Shown here one piece after another: positions 1-9,620 of a stretch of DNA of 64,000 bases. Position 1 is the stretch's first letter. Every line of letters begins with the position of its first letter. The stretch lies in NCBI RefSeq assembly GCF_014385095.1, contig NZ_JACRTC010000008.1:1-64000 (forward strand). The letters run 5' to 3'. Below the pieces are notes generated by a model. It did not search any database. It saw only the letters and a program-made list of their open reading frames with translations, and was not told where the DNA came from. This DNA is from Zongyangia hominis. GTDB lineage: Bacteria; Bacillota; Clostridia; Oscillospirales; Ruminococcaceae. A program made the position numbers and the translations under genes.

Positions 1-180
1 ACAGTGACTGCCATCTCGCCGGAGTAGAAGGGTTTGACCTGGATGGAGTCCACACTATTTGTGACAGAGGCGCTGTAGGCGTTGACATCCTTGTCGAAGC
101 TGGGCTGTAGGACGCCCTGAGAGAGTTCCAGGCCGTCCAGGAAGGGTTTCTCGGTAACAGGAGGTTTTTTGTCCTCTCTG

Positions 181-744
181 GTAACCTTGATGGTGTAGGT
201 CTTCTCGCCCGCGACAACGGTGATGGTGTTCTCGCCGACGCTCAGGGAGATATCGGCGGAGTAAGCGCCGGAAGCCACTTCCGTGCCGTTCACGGTGACG
301 GCTGTATCGCCGGTGTAGGTGGGCAGAACTTTGATGGAGCCCACAGAGTTCGCCACGGTTGCCGTGTACTCAGTCACATCGGCGGAGAAGTTGGGGGTGA
401 GGAGGGCCGAGGACAGGGTCAGGTCGGTGAGAACCGTGGGAACCGGAGCAGGCTCCTCTCTGGTAACCTTGATAGTGTAAGTCTTCTCGCCCGCGACAAC
501 GGTGATGGTGTTCTCGCCGACGCTCAAGGCAATATCGGCGGAGTAAGCGCCGGAAGCGACCTCGACACCGTTCACGGTGACGGCCGCGTCGCCGGTGTAG
601 GTGGGCAGGACCTTAATGGAGTTCACGGAGTTTGCCACAGTGGCGGTGTACTCTGTCACATCGACGGAGAAGTTGGGGGTGAGGAGGGCCGAGGACAGGG
701 TCAGGTCGGTGAGAACCGTCGGAACCGGCTGGGGCGACGGCTCC
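181..744 (-). repeat. 282-bp tandem repeats encoding cadherin-like domains
   Basis: Two nearly identical units begin at about 181 and 463, exactly 282 bp (94 codons) apart. Each encodes one cadherin-like beta-sandwich with the strands VLTDLTLSSALLTPNFS, EYTATVANSV, YTGDTAVTVNG, SVGENTITV and KTYTIKVTRE. The same units occur at 4812-5375 in the next gene, again 282 bp apart. A third, more diverged unit precedes the end of the protein. Confidence 0.85.
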
Positions 745-2155
745 TTCCAGGAGGAATCCATGGCGTAGATATTCAGGGAATCGACGGTCACATCGCCGCC
801 CTTCACGTAAAACTCCATGCCGGCGCTGGTGGGATCGGGGAAGTAGACGGAGCTGACTGCTGCAATGCCGTCGTTTCCGAAAGCCTCGATGGCGGTGGAG
901 TCCACCAAGATGCGCAGCTTCACCTTGCCGTTCTCGGGCCTTAGCTCCATGGAGCTAATACCAGTGTAAGCTAACCCAGATTTACTTTTGTCCAGAGTGA
1001 GTTGTCCATTGGCGGCGTCATATTTGACCACCGTTTCCTGCGTCCCTCCCTGGCGCAGCTTAAAGCCGAACTCGGTGACCCCGGAGCCGAGTGTAAAAGT
1101 GCCCTCGATGTCCATCATGACGCCCTGTTTGCCGTCCAGAATGTTGGCACCGTCCGGGGATACCGGCACATCGGTGTCGGAGTAGATCAGATCGCCCCGC
1201 AGGCTATTGAGCTCCTTGGCCGGGTAGCTATACATGCGGATGCCGTCTTCGGTGGTGCGCAGGGTGGTTTCCAGGGGAACGGTCATGGTGCCGTTCCACA
1301 TCTTGGAACCATCCAGCGCGCCCGCCGTCTCTCTGAGCCAGCTCACCGACAGGATTCTGTCGTCGGGCGCAGCATAGAAGGTCTGGGTGGCGTAGACAGC
1401 GTGATCGCCTTGGTTTTGTAGCCCGCTGATGTCGGCATTATACTGATGGGAGTCGCCGTTATAGAGAAGCGGCTCGCTTTCTGCCACGAAGGAGAGCATA
1501 CCATCGGGGCCTTTGACGATGTCACCGATGAGATAGAAGGAGCCCGCGGCGTTATAGACCCACTTTTTGTTGGCGGGATTTCCGTCCACCGCGACTTCAT
1601 ACATGTCCGGGCACTCCCAGCTGACGGCGGTGCCGTTTTTGAGCTTCAAGGAGCTGTTGTAAGTCCAGTTTTTGAGGTCGGGGGAGGTGTAGAGTTTGGT
1701 TTCGCCGGAAGTCAGGAGCACCCAGGTGCCGCCGTTTTCCATGCTGGCGTCATCATACCAGAAGACCTTCGGGTCGGCGCACCAGCCGTCGGAGAGGACC
1801 GGCTTGCCGCCCTGATATTTTGTCCAGGTGACGCCGCCGTCCTCGGTGTAGGCAAGTCCCGTCGCGCCACCGCTACGGACGATGGCATAGGCAAGGACCA
1901 TCCTTGCCGCCTCAGGTACGGACTCGTCATAGAAGCCGCCGGTGTTCTTGTAATCGATGAAGCCGCTGCCTGACCACATGTTGCCATAATCATCGGGGGA
2001 GAGGGCCAGGGGCAGCTCGGTCCAGTGGACCAGGTCTTTGGATACCGCATGGCCCCAGTGCTTATCATCGGTGGGGTTCAGGCTGTAAGGATAGGCCTGG
2101 TAGAAGAAATGATACTCCCCGGTGGCGGCGTTATAAAGCATGCCGTTAGGGTCGT

Positions 2156-4195
2156 TCATAAAAGCGTATTGGGGGGTGAAGTGGAACTGGGGGCGATATC
2201 CCCCGTCATAGATGGTGGATACATCCGGGTCCTTGCGCACCCGGAGGGTAAGGTGCGGGAAATGTGGCCCACCGGGTCCTCGACCTTGATGGCGATGCTG
2301 GTGTAGCCGATGTCGTTTAAGGGGACGGAAACCGCTTTGCCGCTTTCGGCGCTTTGCTTATTCACCGACAGGGCAAAGGCGGCGTCTGCGGTGAGGGTGA
2401 TGCCGACCGCGTCCGCGTCTTTGTCCGCCACGGCCAGGTATTCGCCCTTGCCCTCCGCATAGGGCTCGGAGAGGGCGGCCCCGCTGAGGGACATGTCGGT
2501 GATGCGGGGATTCTTAGCTTTATAGTAGTTGACGTTATTAAAGGTGACGTCCCCGCCGTTGGTCATCACGCCAAAAGTACCGCCCGCAAAGTCGGACTCC
2601 ACATAGGTGCCGATGAGGGAGCCGTCCAAATAGTAGTTGAGGGTGCCGCCCTCCAGCACTTCCAGGCGCAGGTGGTAGTCCTTCTTTTCAATTTCCGCCT
2701 GGGTGAGGCCCCGCTGTTTGTTCCAGATTTCGGTGCCTCCCATATTTTTGAGCATTTTCGCCTGGGTGCCCCAGCGTTTGCCCACGTTGATGCAATACCA
2801 TTCGTCGGTGGGACTGTCGGGATTCTTGACACCGAAGACCAGGCCACCGATGCCATTGGAATTTTCTAAATGCATATCCCCTTCAAAGACGAAGGTTTCG
2901 CTGCCGTCCACCGTATCGGTGAACATGGCGTAGGCGTCCCCGAGGCCGGTATTGTTACCCCGATAGCCCCGGGTGGTGAGGCTCCAATTGCCGCTAACAC
3001 TGTGAATACCGTTTAAGTTGGTGGTAAAGCCCACCGGGTCATTGTTATAAAAGCGAAGATTTTCAAATTTGGCGGTGCAGTTGTAGGTGGTGAGCCCCAC
3101 ATAACCGGCCACATACTCGTCGTACTGGACTGAAATGAGGGGATCGGCGCTGCCGCCGAGATAGACCTTGATGTTCCCATCCGCGTCCACATTCAGTTTC
3201 AGGTGGAATTTGCCGTCCACAATGGCGCCGTCTGGGATGGGTTTGCGCACGTCCAGCGCCGCCTGGTTCCCCTCGTCAAAGAGACGCAGTTGGGAGTAGG
3301 TGGCCTTGATGCCGATCCAATCGGTGCCCAGGTTGGTTCGGTTGACGGTGGAGAACAAAAATCCCGCGTCGCCGCCTTCCAAGAAGGAAATGTCCGCCTC
3401 CATAGTGAAGGCATTTGCCTTGGTTTCACTGAGCACATGGTTATTGCCTTGATTGTTTGTAACAGTGACGGCTCCGGTGTAGGGGTCCACCGTAGGGGAG
3501 CCGGTCCAACCGGTCAGTGGTTCTTCATTTTCCTGGGGAGGGAGTTCCGTGTTTTCCCGCAGGATGATGTTTTCAAATTTTGCCTGGCAGAAGTAGCCGG
3601 TGAATCCCAGATAACCGCCGTGGTAGGCGTCATACTGGTAGGAGAGGACGGCCTGGCCGTTTACATAAGCGCTGATGACATTGTCCTCGGTGACGGCCAG
3701 CTTGAAGTGCACCTTATAGTTGCCGTTATCAAAGGTGCCGGAGGGGACACTGCCGTACTGATTGAGATTGTAGGACCCATTGTCCGAAAACAGGCGGACC
3801 TGGCTGGGCCCGATCTTGATGGCGTACCAATCCACGCCCAGATTGTTCCGGTCGGTGGCGCCAAAGAGGAAGCCCGCGTCCAAGCCGTCCTCAAAGGTGA
3901 TATCCGCTTCCAAGATGAACGCGTCGGCGGTAACTTCCGAGACGGCGTGGTTGTTGCCCTCGGTTTTGTTGAGGGTCAAACTGCCGGCATCTTGGTCCAC
4001 CGTGTAATCGCCGGTAAATGCTCCGGCGAGCATGTTGTCCGTGACGGCGTAGGGGAGCGGCGAGCCGGGATTTTGCCCATTCCCGTCGGGAACATTGATG
4101 GCGGCGGACGGCAGGCAGGAGAATACCATCGCCAAACAGACAATAAGGGCCAATATGCGTCGTCTGAGGCGCTGGGGAGTAACGTTTCTTCTCAT
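2156..4195 (-). CDS. 5' reading frame of the frameshifted GH32 gene: signal peptide plus three LamG-like domains
   Basis: This is the uninterrupted upstream part of the frameshifted gene, about 679 residues if translated alone. Residues 1-35 form a signal peptide (RRRILALIVCLAMVFSCLPS core). Three related beta-sandwich modules of about 170 residues follow; each has an N-terminal F-EAD-[IM] strand, a central GFLFG or GLVFG strand, and a C-terminal FEN[IL] or FNN strand. These resemble the DUF1080/LamG concanavalin-like modules often attached to gut glycosidases, presumably for glycan binding. The last 25 or so residues before the stop are out-of-frame readthrough and not native sequence. If the frameshift is real, the product would be a secreted binding protein with neither catalytic domain nor wall anchor. 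Confidence 0.7.
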   Translation of the reverse strand: MRRNVTPQRLRRRILALIVCLAMVFSCLPSAAINVPDGNGQNPGSPLPYAVTDNMLAGAFTGDYTVDQDAGSLTLNKTEGNNHAVSEVTADAFILEADITFEDGLDAGFLFGATDRNNLGVDWYAIKIGPSQVRLFSDNGSYNLNQYGSVPSGTFDNGNYKVHFKLAVTEDNVISAYVNGQAVLSYQYDAYHGGYLGFTGYFCQAKFENIILRENTELPPQENEEPLTGWTGSPTVDPYTGAVTVTNNQGNNHVLSETKANAFTMEADISFLEGGDAGFLFSTVNRTNLGTDWIGIKATYSQLRLFDEGNQAALDVRKPIPDGAIVDGKFHLKLNVDADGNIKVYLGGSADPLISVQYDEYVAGYVGLTTYNCTAKFENLRFYNNDPVGFTTNLNGIHSVSGNWSLTTRGYRGNNTGLGDAYAMFTDTVDGSETFVFEGDMHLENSNGIGGLVFGVKNPDSPTDEWYCINVGKRWGTQAKMLKNMGGTEIWNKQRGLTQAEIEKKDYHLRLEVLEGGTLNYYLDGSLIGTYVESDFAGGTFGVMTNGGDVTFNNVNYYKAKNPRITDMSLSGAALSEPYAEGKGEYLAVADKDADAVGITLTADAAFALSVNKQSAESGKAVSVPLNDIGYTSIAIKVEDPVGHISRTLPSGCARTRMYPPSMTGDIAPSSTSPPNTLL

Positions 4196-4288
4196 GTTTT
4201 TACCTCCTGATAAATTTTTGATGATGAAAATGGGAGCGGAAATCGCAATCAAAAGGGGGAAGGCCAGTTCCGCTCCCATGCAGTCCGT

Positions 4289-7200
4289 TTATTTCTTCCG
4301 CTTTCTGGAGAGGAAGACCGCTGTTCCAGCAGCGCCCGCCATGAGCAGCAGCGCTATCGGCAGCGCCGACGCGTCGCCCGACTGCGGGTTCTCTTTCCCA
4401 GTGCCAGGCTTTGCCGTCCCCTCCGGCCACTTCCAGTCGGAGCTGTGTCCGCCCGGGATAGAGGGCTTCGTGGTGGTAGGCTTCGTCGTGTCCGCGGGTT
4501 TTGCACGGGTGACGACAATCGTATAGATGTTCTCTTTCTCTCCCATGACGAGCTTCACTTGGATGGTGTTCTCTCCTACGTCGAGAGCGATGGCCTCGGA
4601 GAAGACGCCGCTTTCCACAGCCTTGCCGTTCACAGTGACTGCCATCTCGCCGGAGTAGAAGGGTTTGACCTGGATGGAGTCGATGGCGTTACCGACAGAG
4701 GCGGTGTAGGCGTTGACGTCCTTGTTAAAGTTGGGCTGTAGGACGCCCTGAGAAAGCTCCAGACCATCCAGGAAGGGAGTCTCGGTGACAGGAGGTTCCT
4801 TGTCCTCTCTGGTAACTTTGATGGTGTAGGTCTTCTCGCCCGCGACGACGGTGATGGTGTTCTCGCCGACGCTCAGGGAGATATCGGTGGAGTAAGCGCC
4901 GGAAGCCACTTCTGTGCCGTTCACGGTGACGGCTGTATCGCCGGTGTAGGTGGGGAGAACCTTGATGGAGTCCACGGAGTTCGCCACAGTAGCGGTGTAC
5001 TCGGCCACACCGGCGGAGAAGTTGGGGGTGAGGAGGGCCGAGGACAGGGTCAGGTCGGTGAGAACCGTGGGTACCGGAGCTGGCTTCTCGCGGGTGACCT
5101 TAATGGTGTAGGTCTTCTCGCCCGCGATGACGGTGATGGTGTTCTCGCCAATGCTCAGGGAGATACCGGTGGAGTATTCACCGGAAGCGACCTCGACGCC
5201 GTTCACGGTGACGGCTGTATCGCCGGTGTAGGTGGACATCACCTTGATGGAGTCCACAGAGTTAGCCACGGTTGCCGTGTACTCAGTCACATCGGCGGAG
5301 AAGTTGGGGGTGAGGAGGGCCGAGGACAGGGTCAGGTCGGTGAGGGTGGTGGGAACCGGCTGAGGCGACGGCTCCTTCCAAGCGGAAGTCATGGCATAGA
5401 TGTGTAGAGAATCGACGGTCACATCGCCGCCCTTTACGTAAAACTCCATGCCGTCGCTGGAGGCGTCGGGGAAAAACAGGGTGCTGACGGCGGCCTCGCC
5501 GTCGTTGCCGAAGGCCTCGATGACCGAGGTGTCCACCAGGATACGCATTTTTACCTTGCCGTCGGCCATGGGCGTCATCGCCATGGGACAGATGCCGCTG
5601 GTGGCCTTGCCGCCCTTGCTCTTGTCGACGATGAGCTTTTGTTCGCTGACACTGTATTTGACCACGGTCTGCTGATCGCCGCCCTTGCGCAGGACAAAGC
5701 CGAATTCATCGGCGCCTGCTGGGGTCAGCACCGCTTCGATATCGTAATAGATGCCCTTGACGCCGTCGAGCAGATTGGGGCTGTCCGGGGTCACGGCGGT
5801 GTCCTCAGTCTCATAGAGGACGTCCGAGCGCAGGGTATTGACCTCTGCCACAGGGTAGCTGATCAGCGACATCTGGCCGTTTACTGTTTTAAGCTCGGTG
5901 CGCAGCGGCAGGGTCTGGGCCCCGTTCCAGCACTTTTCCGCGCCCAGGGCGGCGGCGCTACCGTCGACCAGCCAGCTCATGGAGAGGCGGCGTCCCAAAG
6001 CGTCGTTATAATAGGTGGTGGTGGCGTAGTTTTGTCCCGTCACGGTGGCGCTGGCCCCCCGGGAGTCGCCGTTATAAATGAGTTCATCCGTCAGGGCCCG
6101 GTAGTGGAGCTTGCCGAACCCGTCCTTGGTCAGGTCGCCCACCACGTAGAACACGCCGCCGGCATTGATGACCCATTTAACGTTGCCCTCGTCCCCATCC
6201 AGCGGGAGGGGATAGAGGTCGGGACATTCAGTTTCCATGGTTTGGCCGTCCTTGTCCAGCGTCTCGCTGTTAAAGGTCCAGTGGAGCAGGTCGGTGGAGG
6301 TATAGAGCTTGCAGGTGCTCCCCTGTCCGCCGGTGATGGCCAGCCATATGCCGCCGTTTTCCATTGTATCGTCGGCGTACCACAGCACCTTGGGGTCAAA
6401 ACAGCCCGGCGTCACGGCGGGGGTGTCCACCTTTTGGAGGGTGTAGCCGCCGTCGGTGGAATAGGCCACCCGCAGGCCGTTATAGAAGTAGACAAACCGG
6501 GATTCCGGCGGGACGGAGGCGTCGAAAAGGCCGGAAGAATTCTTGGTGTCCACCACGCCGCCGCCCGAGCAAATGTTGCCCGAGAGGACGATGCCGTAGT
6601 CGGTCCAGTGAAGGAGGTCCTTGGACACGGCGTGGCCCCAGTGCGGCGTCCCCCAGTTGAGGGACTCGGGGTTATACTGGTAATAGAGGTGGTATTCCCC
6701 GGTGGCCGCGTTATAGACCATGCCGTTGGGGTCGTTCATCCACATGGTCTGGGGGGTGAAGTGGAACTGGGGACGGTAATCCCCGGTATAGATGGTCTCC
6801 TCGTCCACCGCCCGGAGGACGCTGAGTTCTACGTTGAGGCTCAGCTTGGTCTGCGGGTCGCTGACGGTGACCTTGACGACGTTCTTGCCCACCCGCAGCG
6901 GAATTTCGGCGGACTCGACGCCGCTTTGCGCCGCAGCACCGTTGATTTGCAGGGCAAAACGATCCTTGACCGAGGCCTTGACCCGCACGGAATCGACGGA
7001 ATTTTCCACGTCGGCGGTGTAGGCGGTGGCCGTGGGCGCAAAGTCTTCATTGAGCGTGGCGCCCGCAACTTCCAAAGAGATGAGCTGGGGGACGTCCTCG
7101 GCCAGATAGTAGTAGAGCTCGTCGAAGGTGACGTCGCCGTGATAGGTCATGACGCCGATGGTCCCGCCGTTAAAATCGGGGTCGCTTTGGGTGCCGATGA

Positions 7201-9256
7201 GGACCCCGTCCAGATAGTAGCTGAAGGTGCCGTCGATGCACTCGATGCGCAGATGGTAGTCCTTGGCGGCGATCTGGGCGGAAGTGAGGCTCCCATTGAT
7301 GCTCCAGACATCCTTGCCGTTATTTTTAAAGAGCCTGGTGGAGTTCCCGCCGAATTTGTCCACATTGGCGCAGGTCCATGTCTCATAGGGGTTCTGGGGG
7401 TTCGGGGCGATGATGATACCGCCGCCGCCCTTCTCGTTTTCGATGTGCATATTGCCTTCCAGGATGAAGGACTTGCCTGCCGGGGTGACCACATCGGAGA
7501 AGGAGAAGACATTGCCGGCCTCGGCGTTGTTCCCCCGGTACCCCTTGTTGGTCAGGGCCCATTTGTCGTTCTCCACAAAGCCGGTCAGGTTGGTGTTGAA
7601 GACCGGCTCTTCACTTTCCACGTAGGTGATGTTTTGGAAAGTGGCGGCGCCGTTATAGGAGCAAAGCCCCAGATAACCGCCCGCGTAATCGTCGTAGGTG
7701 GTTTCCACCACCGGATCGGCCGCGTCGCCCACATACACGCGGATGATGTTCCCCGGGCTGACGGTGAGTTTGAGATGGATCGGCTTGTCCCGGGTGCCGG
7801 GCTCTAAGACGGCGTCCTTGTTGAGCTTATCCAGGCCCGGGACGTTAAAGACCCGAGCCTTGCCGTTGGCGTGGTAGTTGTTGATTTGCAGCGCGCACCA
7901 GTCGGCGCCGGGATTGCCCCGGTTGGGGACGCCGAAGAGGAAGCCGGCGGCCTCGCAGCCAGGATCCAGGGTCATGTCGGCCTCCATGGTGAAATATTTG
8001 GCAGAAGTGGAGGACATGACGAAGTTGTTGCCGCCGGTGTTTTTCATGCTCACCGGGTCGGCCCCCTCGCCGCCCTCGAAGCTGCCGCCGCTCCACCCGG
8101 TGAGGGCATTGCTGGGAACGGAGGGGTCGGAGTAGGAAATGGTGATATTTTGGAAGGTGGTGTCGGAATTAAAGGTCATGAGCGCCACCGTGCCGCCGGA
8201 GAAGGCGTCCCCAGCGTAGCTGTCCACCAAAGCGCCGTTTAAGAGGTAGTGGAAGACGCCGTCGGTGTACTCGATACGCAGGCGGTAGTCCTTGGCGGCG
8301 GTTTCCTCCGCCGTGAGCCCCCGGCCGATGCTCCAAAAGTCCCCGCCCGGCCAGTGGTTTTTAAACAGGCGGCTGGTGTTGCCCCACATCTTGTCGATGT
8401 TGGCGCAGTACCAGGTCTCGTTGGGGTCGGCTGGGTTGGGCACAATGGCGATGCCTGCCCCGCCGCCGCCTTCGGGTACCTCGATATGGAGGTTCCCTTC
8501 CAGGACAAAGTTTTTGCCGGTGGGGATGACTTCGGAGGAATAGGCGTAGTTATTGCCCAGGGTGGAATTGTTGGCCCGGTAACCGGCGTCGGTCATCGAC
8601 CAGTCCCCGGAGGAGGCGTTCCAGCCCGACACATTGGAGACAAAGCCCACATGGGAAGCTTCTTCCACGGTGACGTTCTCGAACACGACGTCGCCCTTCC
8701 AGGAACAAAGCCCCAGATAGCCGCCCTCATAATCAGGGTAGCTGGCCGTGAGCGCGGGCTCGTCCGACTCGCCCAGATAGACTTTTAAATTCCCGGACGC
8801 GTCCATGGTGAGTTTTACATGGAGCTTATTTTGCCGCAGGGAGGCGTCGATGGGCGCCGCCTTGTCGAGCTTGTCCAGGTTCGGGACGTGGAAGACCCGG
8901 GCCGTGGCGGCGTGCAGGTGTAAAGCGCCCCAGGAGGAGCCGGGGTTATCCTTGTTCTTGACGGCGAAGAGGAAGCCCGCCGCGTCACATTGGGCGCCGA
9001 CGGTCATGTCCGCTTCCATGGTAAAGGCGGTGACAGTTTTGTCGGAGACGACGAAGTTATTGTCTCCCGTGCTTTGCAGGGTCACTTTGCCGTCGTCGCC
9101 GGCGGTAAAGCTCTGGTGGGGGCTGGTCCAGCCGCTCAAGGGGAGGACGTCCGCCGCCGCTGCGGTGACGCCCGTGAGCAGGGATAGGATGAGGGATAGG
9201 GCGAGAAAACAGCTGCATAAGCGCCTTCTCAGCCGGTGATGGTAGGTTGATGACAT
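4289..9256 (-). CDS. Cell-wall-anchored multidomain GH32 fructanase
   Basis: A 1655-residue surface enzyme predicted to hydrolyse fructans or sucrose-type fructosides. The ATG at 9256 is preferred over the GTG at 9265 because GGAG lies about 8 bases upstream of it. Order: signal peptide (1-36); four LamG-like sandwiches (about 40-740); one cadherin-like domain (about 745-825); GH32 catalytic propeller with MNDPNG (nucleophile Asp near 841) and ETECPDLY (acid/base Glu near 1009); GH32 C-terminal sandwich to about 1330; three cadherin-like repeats; a Thr/Lys/Pro linker; and a sorting tail made of NPQSGD, a hydrophobic helix and RKRKK. The usual RDP triplet of GH32 reads FDP, so the substrate-contact Arg is absent. 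It lies 93 bp upstream of the frameshifted paralogue in the same direction and the two are probably cotranscribed. No sortase gene is in the window. Confidence 0.9.
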   Translation of the reverse strand: MSSTYHHRLRRRLCSCFLALSLILSLLTGVTAAAADVLPLSGWTSPHQSFTAGDDGKVTLQSTGDNNFVVSDKTVTAFTMEADMTVGAQCDAAGFLFAVKNKDNPGSSWGALHLHAATARVFHVPNLDKLDKAAPIDASLRQNKLHVKLTMDASGNLKVYLGESDEPALTASYPDYEGGYLGLCSWKGDVVFENVTVEEASHVGFVSNVSGWNASSGDWSMTDAGYRANNSTLGNNYAYSSEVIPTGKNFVLEGNLHIEVPEGGGGAGIAIVPNPADPNETWYCANIDKMWGNTSRLFKNHWPGGDFWSIGRGLTAEETAAKDYRLRIEYTDGVFHYLLNGALVDSYAGDAFSGGTVALMTFNSDTTFQNITISYSDPSVPSNALTGWSGGSFEGGEGADPVSMKNTGGNNFVMSSTSAKYFTMEADMTLDPGCEAAGFLFGVPNRGNPGADWCALQINNYHANGKARVFNVPGLDKLNKDAVLEPGTRDKPIHLKLTVSPGNIIRVYVGDAADPVVETTYDDYAGGYLGLCSYNGAATFQNITYVESEEPVFNTNLTGFVENDKWALTNKGYRGNNAEAGNVFSFSDVVTPAGKSFILEGNMHIENEKGGGGIIIAPNPQNPYETWTCANVDKFGGNSTRLFKNNGKDVWSINGSLTSAQIAAKDYHLRIECIDGTFSYYLDGVLIGTQSDPDFNGGTIGVMTYHGDVTFDELYYYLAEDVPQLISLEVAGATLNEDFAPTATAYTADVENSVDSVRVKASVKDRFALQINGAAAQSGVESAEIPLRVGKNVVKVTVSDPQTKLSLNVELSVLRAVDEETIYTGDYRPQFHFTPQTMWMNDPNGMVYNAATGEYHLYYQYNPESLNWGTPHWGHAVSKDLLHWTDYGIVLSGNICSGGGVVDTKNSSGLFDASVPPESRFVYFYNGLRVAYSTDGGYTLQKVDTPAVTPGCFDPKVLWYADDTMENGGIWLAITGGQGSTCKLYTSTDLLHWTFNSETLDKDGQTMETECPDLYPLPLDGDEGNVKWVINAGGVFYVVGDLTKDGFGKLHYRALTDELIYNGDSRGASATVTGQNYATTTYYNDALGRRLSMSWLVDGSAAALGAEKCWNGAQTLPLRTELKTVNGQMSLISYPVAEVNTLRSDVLYETEDTAVTPDSPNLLDGVKGIYYDIEAVLTPAGADEFGFVLRKGGDQQTVVKYSVSEQKLIVDKSKGGKATSGICPMAMTPMADGKVKMRILVDTSVIEAFGNDGEAAVSTLFFPDASSDGMEFYVKGGDVTVDSLHIYAMTSAWKEPSPQPVPTTLTDLTLSSALLTPNFSADVTEYTATVANSVDSIKVMSTYTGDTAVTVNGVEVASGEYSTGISLSIGENTITVIAGEKTYTIKVTREKPAPVPTVLTDLTLSSALLTPNFSAGVAEYTATVANSVDSIKVLPTYTGDTAVTVNGTEVASGAYSTDISLSVGENTITVVAGEKTYTIKVTREDKEPPVTETPFLDGLELSQGVLQPNFNKDVNAYTASVGNAIDSIQVKPFYSGEMAVTVNGKAVESGVFSEAIALDVGENTIQVKLVMGEKENIYTIVVTRAKPADTTKPTTTKPSIPGGHSSDWKWPEGTAKPGTGKENPQSGDASALPIALLLMAGAAGTAVFLSRKRKK
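4812..5375 (-). repeat. 282-bp tandem repeats shared with the neighbouring GH32 gene
   Basis: Two units starting near 4812 and 5094 encode cadherin-like domains almost identical, at DNA level, to those at 181-744. The similarity continues on both sides, in the linker after GH32 and in the domain before the sorting tail, which suggests recent duplication or gene conversion between the paralogues. Confidence 0.8.
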
Positions 9257-9537
9257 CTTTTCCACTCCTTCTTCTTCTCGTTACGGCCAAGCTCCTCGGC
9301 CGCTCTTCTCCTGGCTGTCCGTCCGGCAAAAGACAGGTCCAGCACATAAAATAATTATAGTGGATTTATATATCATATGCTATAATATTAAACATATAAA
9401 TTATATTTCGTAGGAATTGACAAGTGAATATGGGTCTATTGCCATTTCATGGGAGATGTGGCAATACCCATGGGCCAAGCGTACAGACAGCTGTCAAAGT
9501 GGTATGGACAAGTGGAGCGCCTTTGGCAAAAAGGGTC
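9257..9537. other. AT-rich divergent intergenic region with a stem-loop at 9432-9469
   Basis: This spacer separates the minus-strand GH32 operon from the plus-strand kinase operon. Positions 9345-9415 are very AT-rich, with several TATAAT-like hexamers on both strands, so the GH32 promoter most likely lies here, but I could not choose one convincing pair. At 9432-9469 an 11-bp stem (GGGT, CT bulge, ATTGCCA pairing with TGGCAATACCC) encloses a 14-base loop. It has no T-run, so an operator or mRNA structure is more likely than a terminator. Confidence 0.5.
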
Positions 9538-9566
9538 TTGTGGCTGGGATTTTCCTGTGCTACAAT
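9538..9566 (+). promoter_or_regulatory. Sigma-A-type promoter of the kinase-dehydrogenase operon
   Basis: TTGTGG (9538-9543), a 17-base spacer and TACAAT (9561-9566) lie about 50 bases upstream of the kinase ribosome binding site. Confidence 0.6.
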
Positions 9567-9620
9567 AAGGATATAAAAGTATGATACATTTACTACATAG
9601 TCGGGCGAGGAGGGTTGCAA

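Larger units (their letters stand above)
1..4195 (-). pseudogene. Multidomain GH32 fructanase (levanase/inulinase-like), frameshifted and cut by the window edge
   Basis: An exported glycoside hydrolase family 32 protein, expected to cleave beta-fructans at the cell surface. The start ATG at 4195 follows AGGAGG and opens a signal peptide. Three LamG-like beta-sandwich domains follow, then a short beta-domain, then the GH32 catalytic part (MNDPNG near 2150, DPK near 1765, WECPD near 1605), a GH32 C-terminal sandwich, and cadherin-like repeats running off position 1. The reading frame shifts near 2252: the upstream frame enters out-of-frame codons and stops at 2156, while the next frame carries TLRVRKDPD then YRPQFHFTP and stays open to position 1. 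One extra base restores the frame. The paralogue at 4289-9256 is continuous at this point, so this is either a genuine 1-base deletion or a sequencing error. The RDP motif reads ADP. The missing 3' end probably encodes a sorting tail like the neighbour's. Confidence 0.8.

Noticed and set aside
5639..7807. Plus-strand open frame of about 722 codons opposite the second GH32 gene
   Set aside because: Same antisense effect; no ribosome binding site and no recognisable motif, while the minus strand encodes LamG and GH32 domains continuously.
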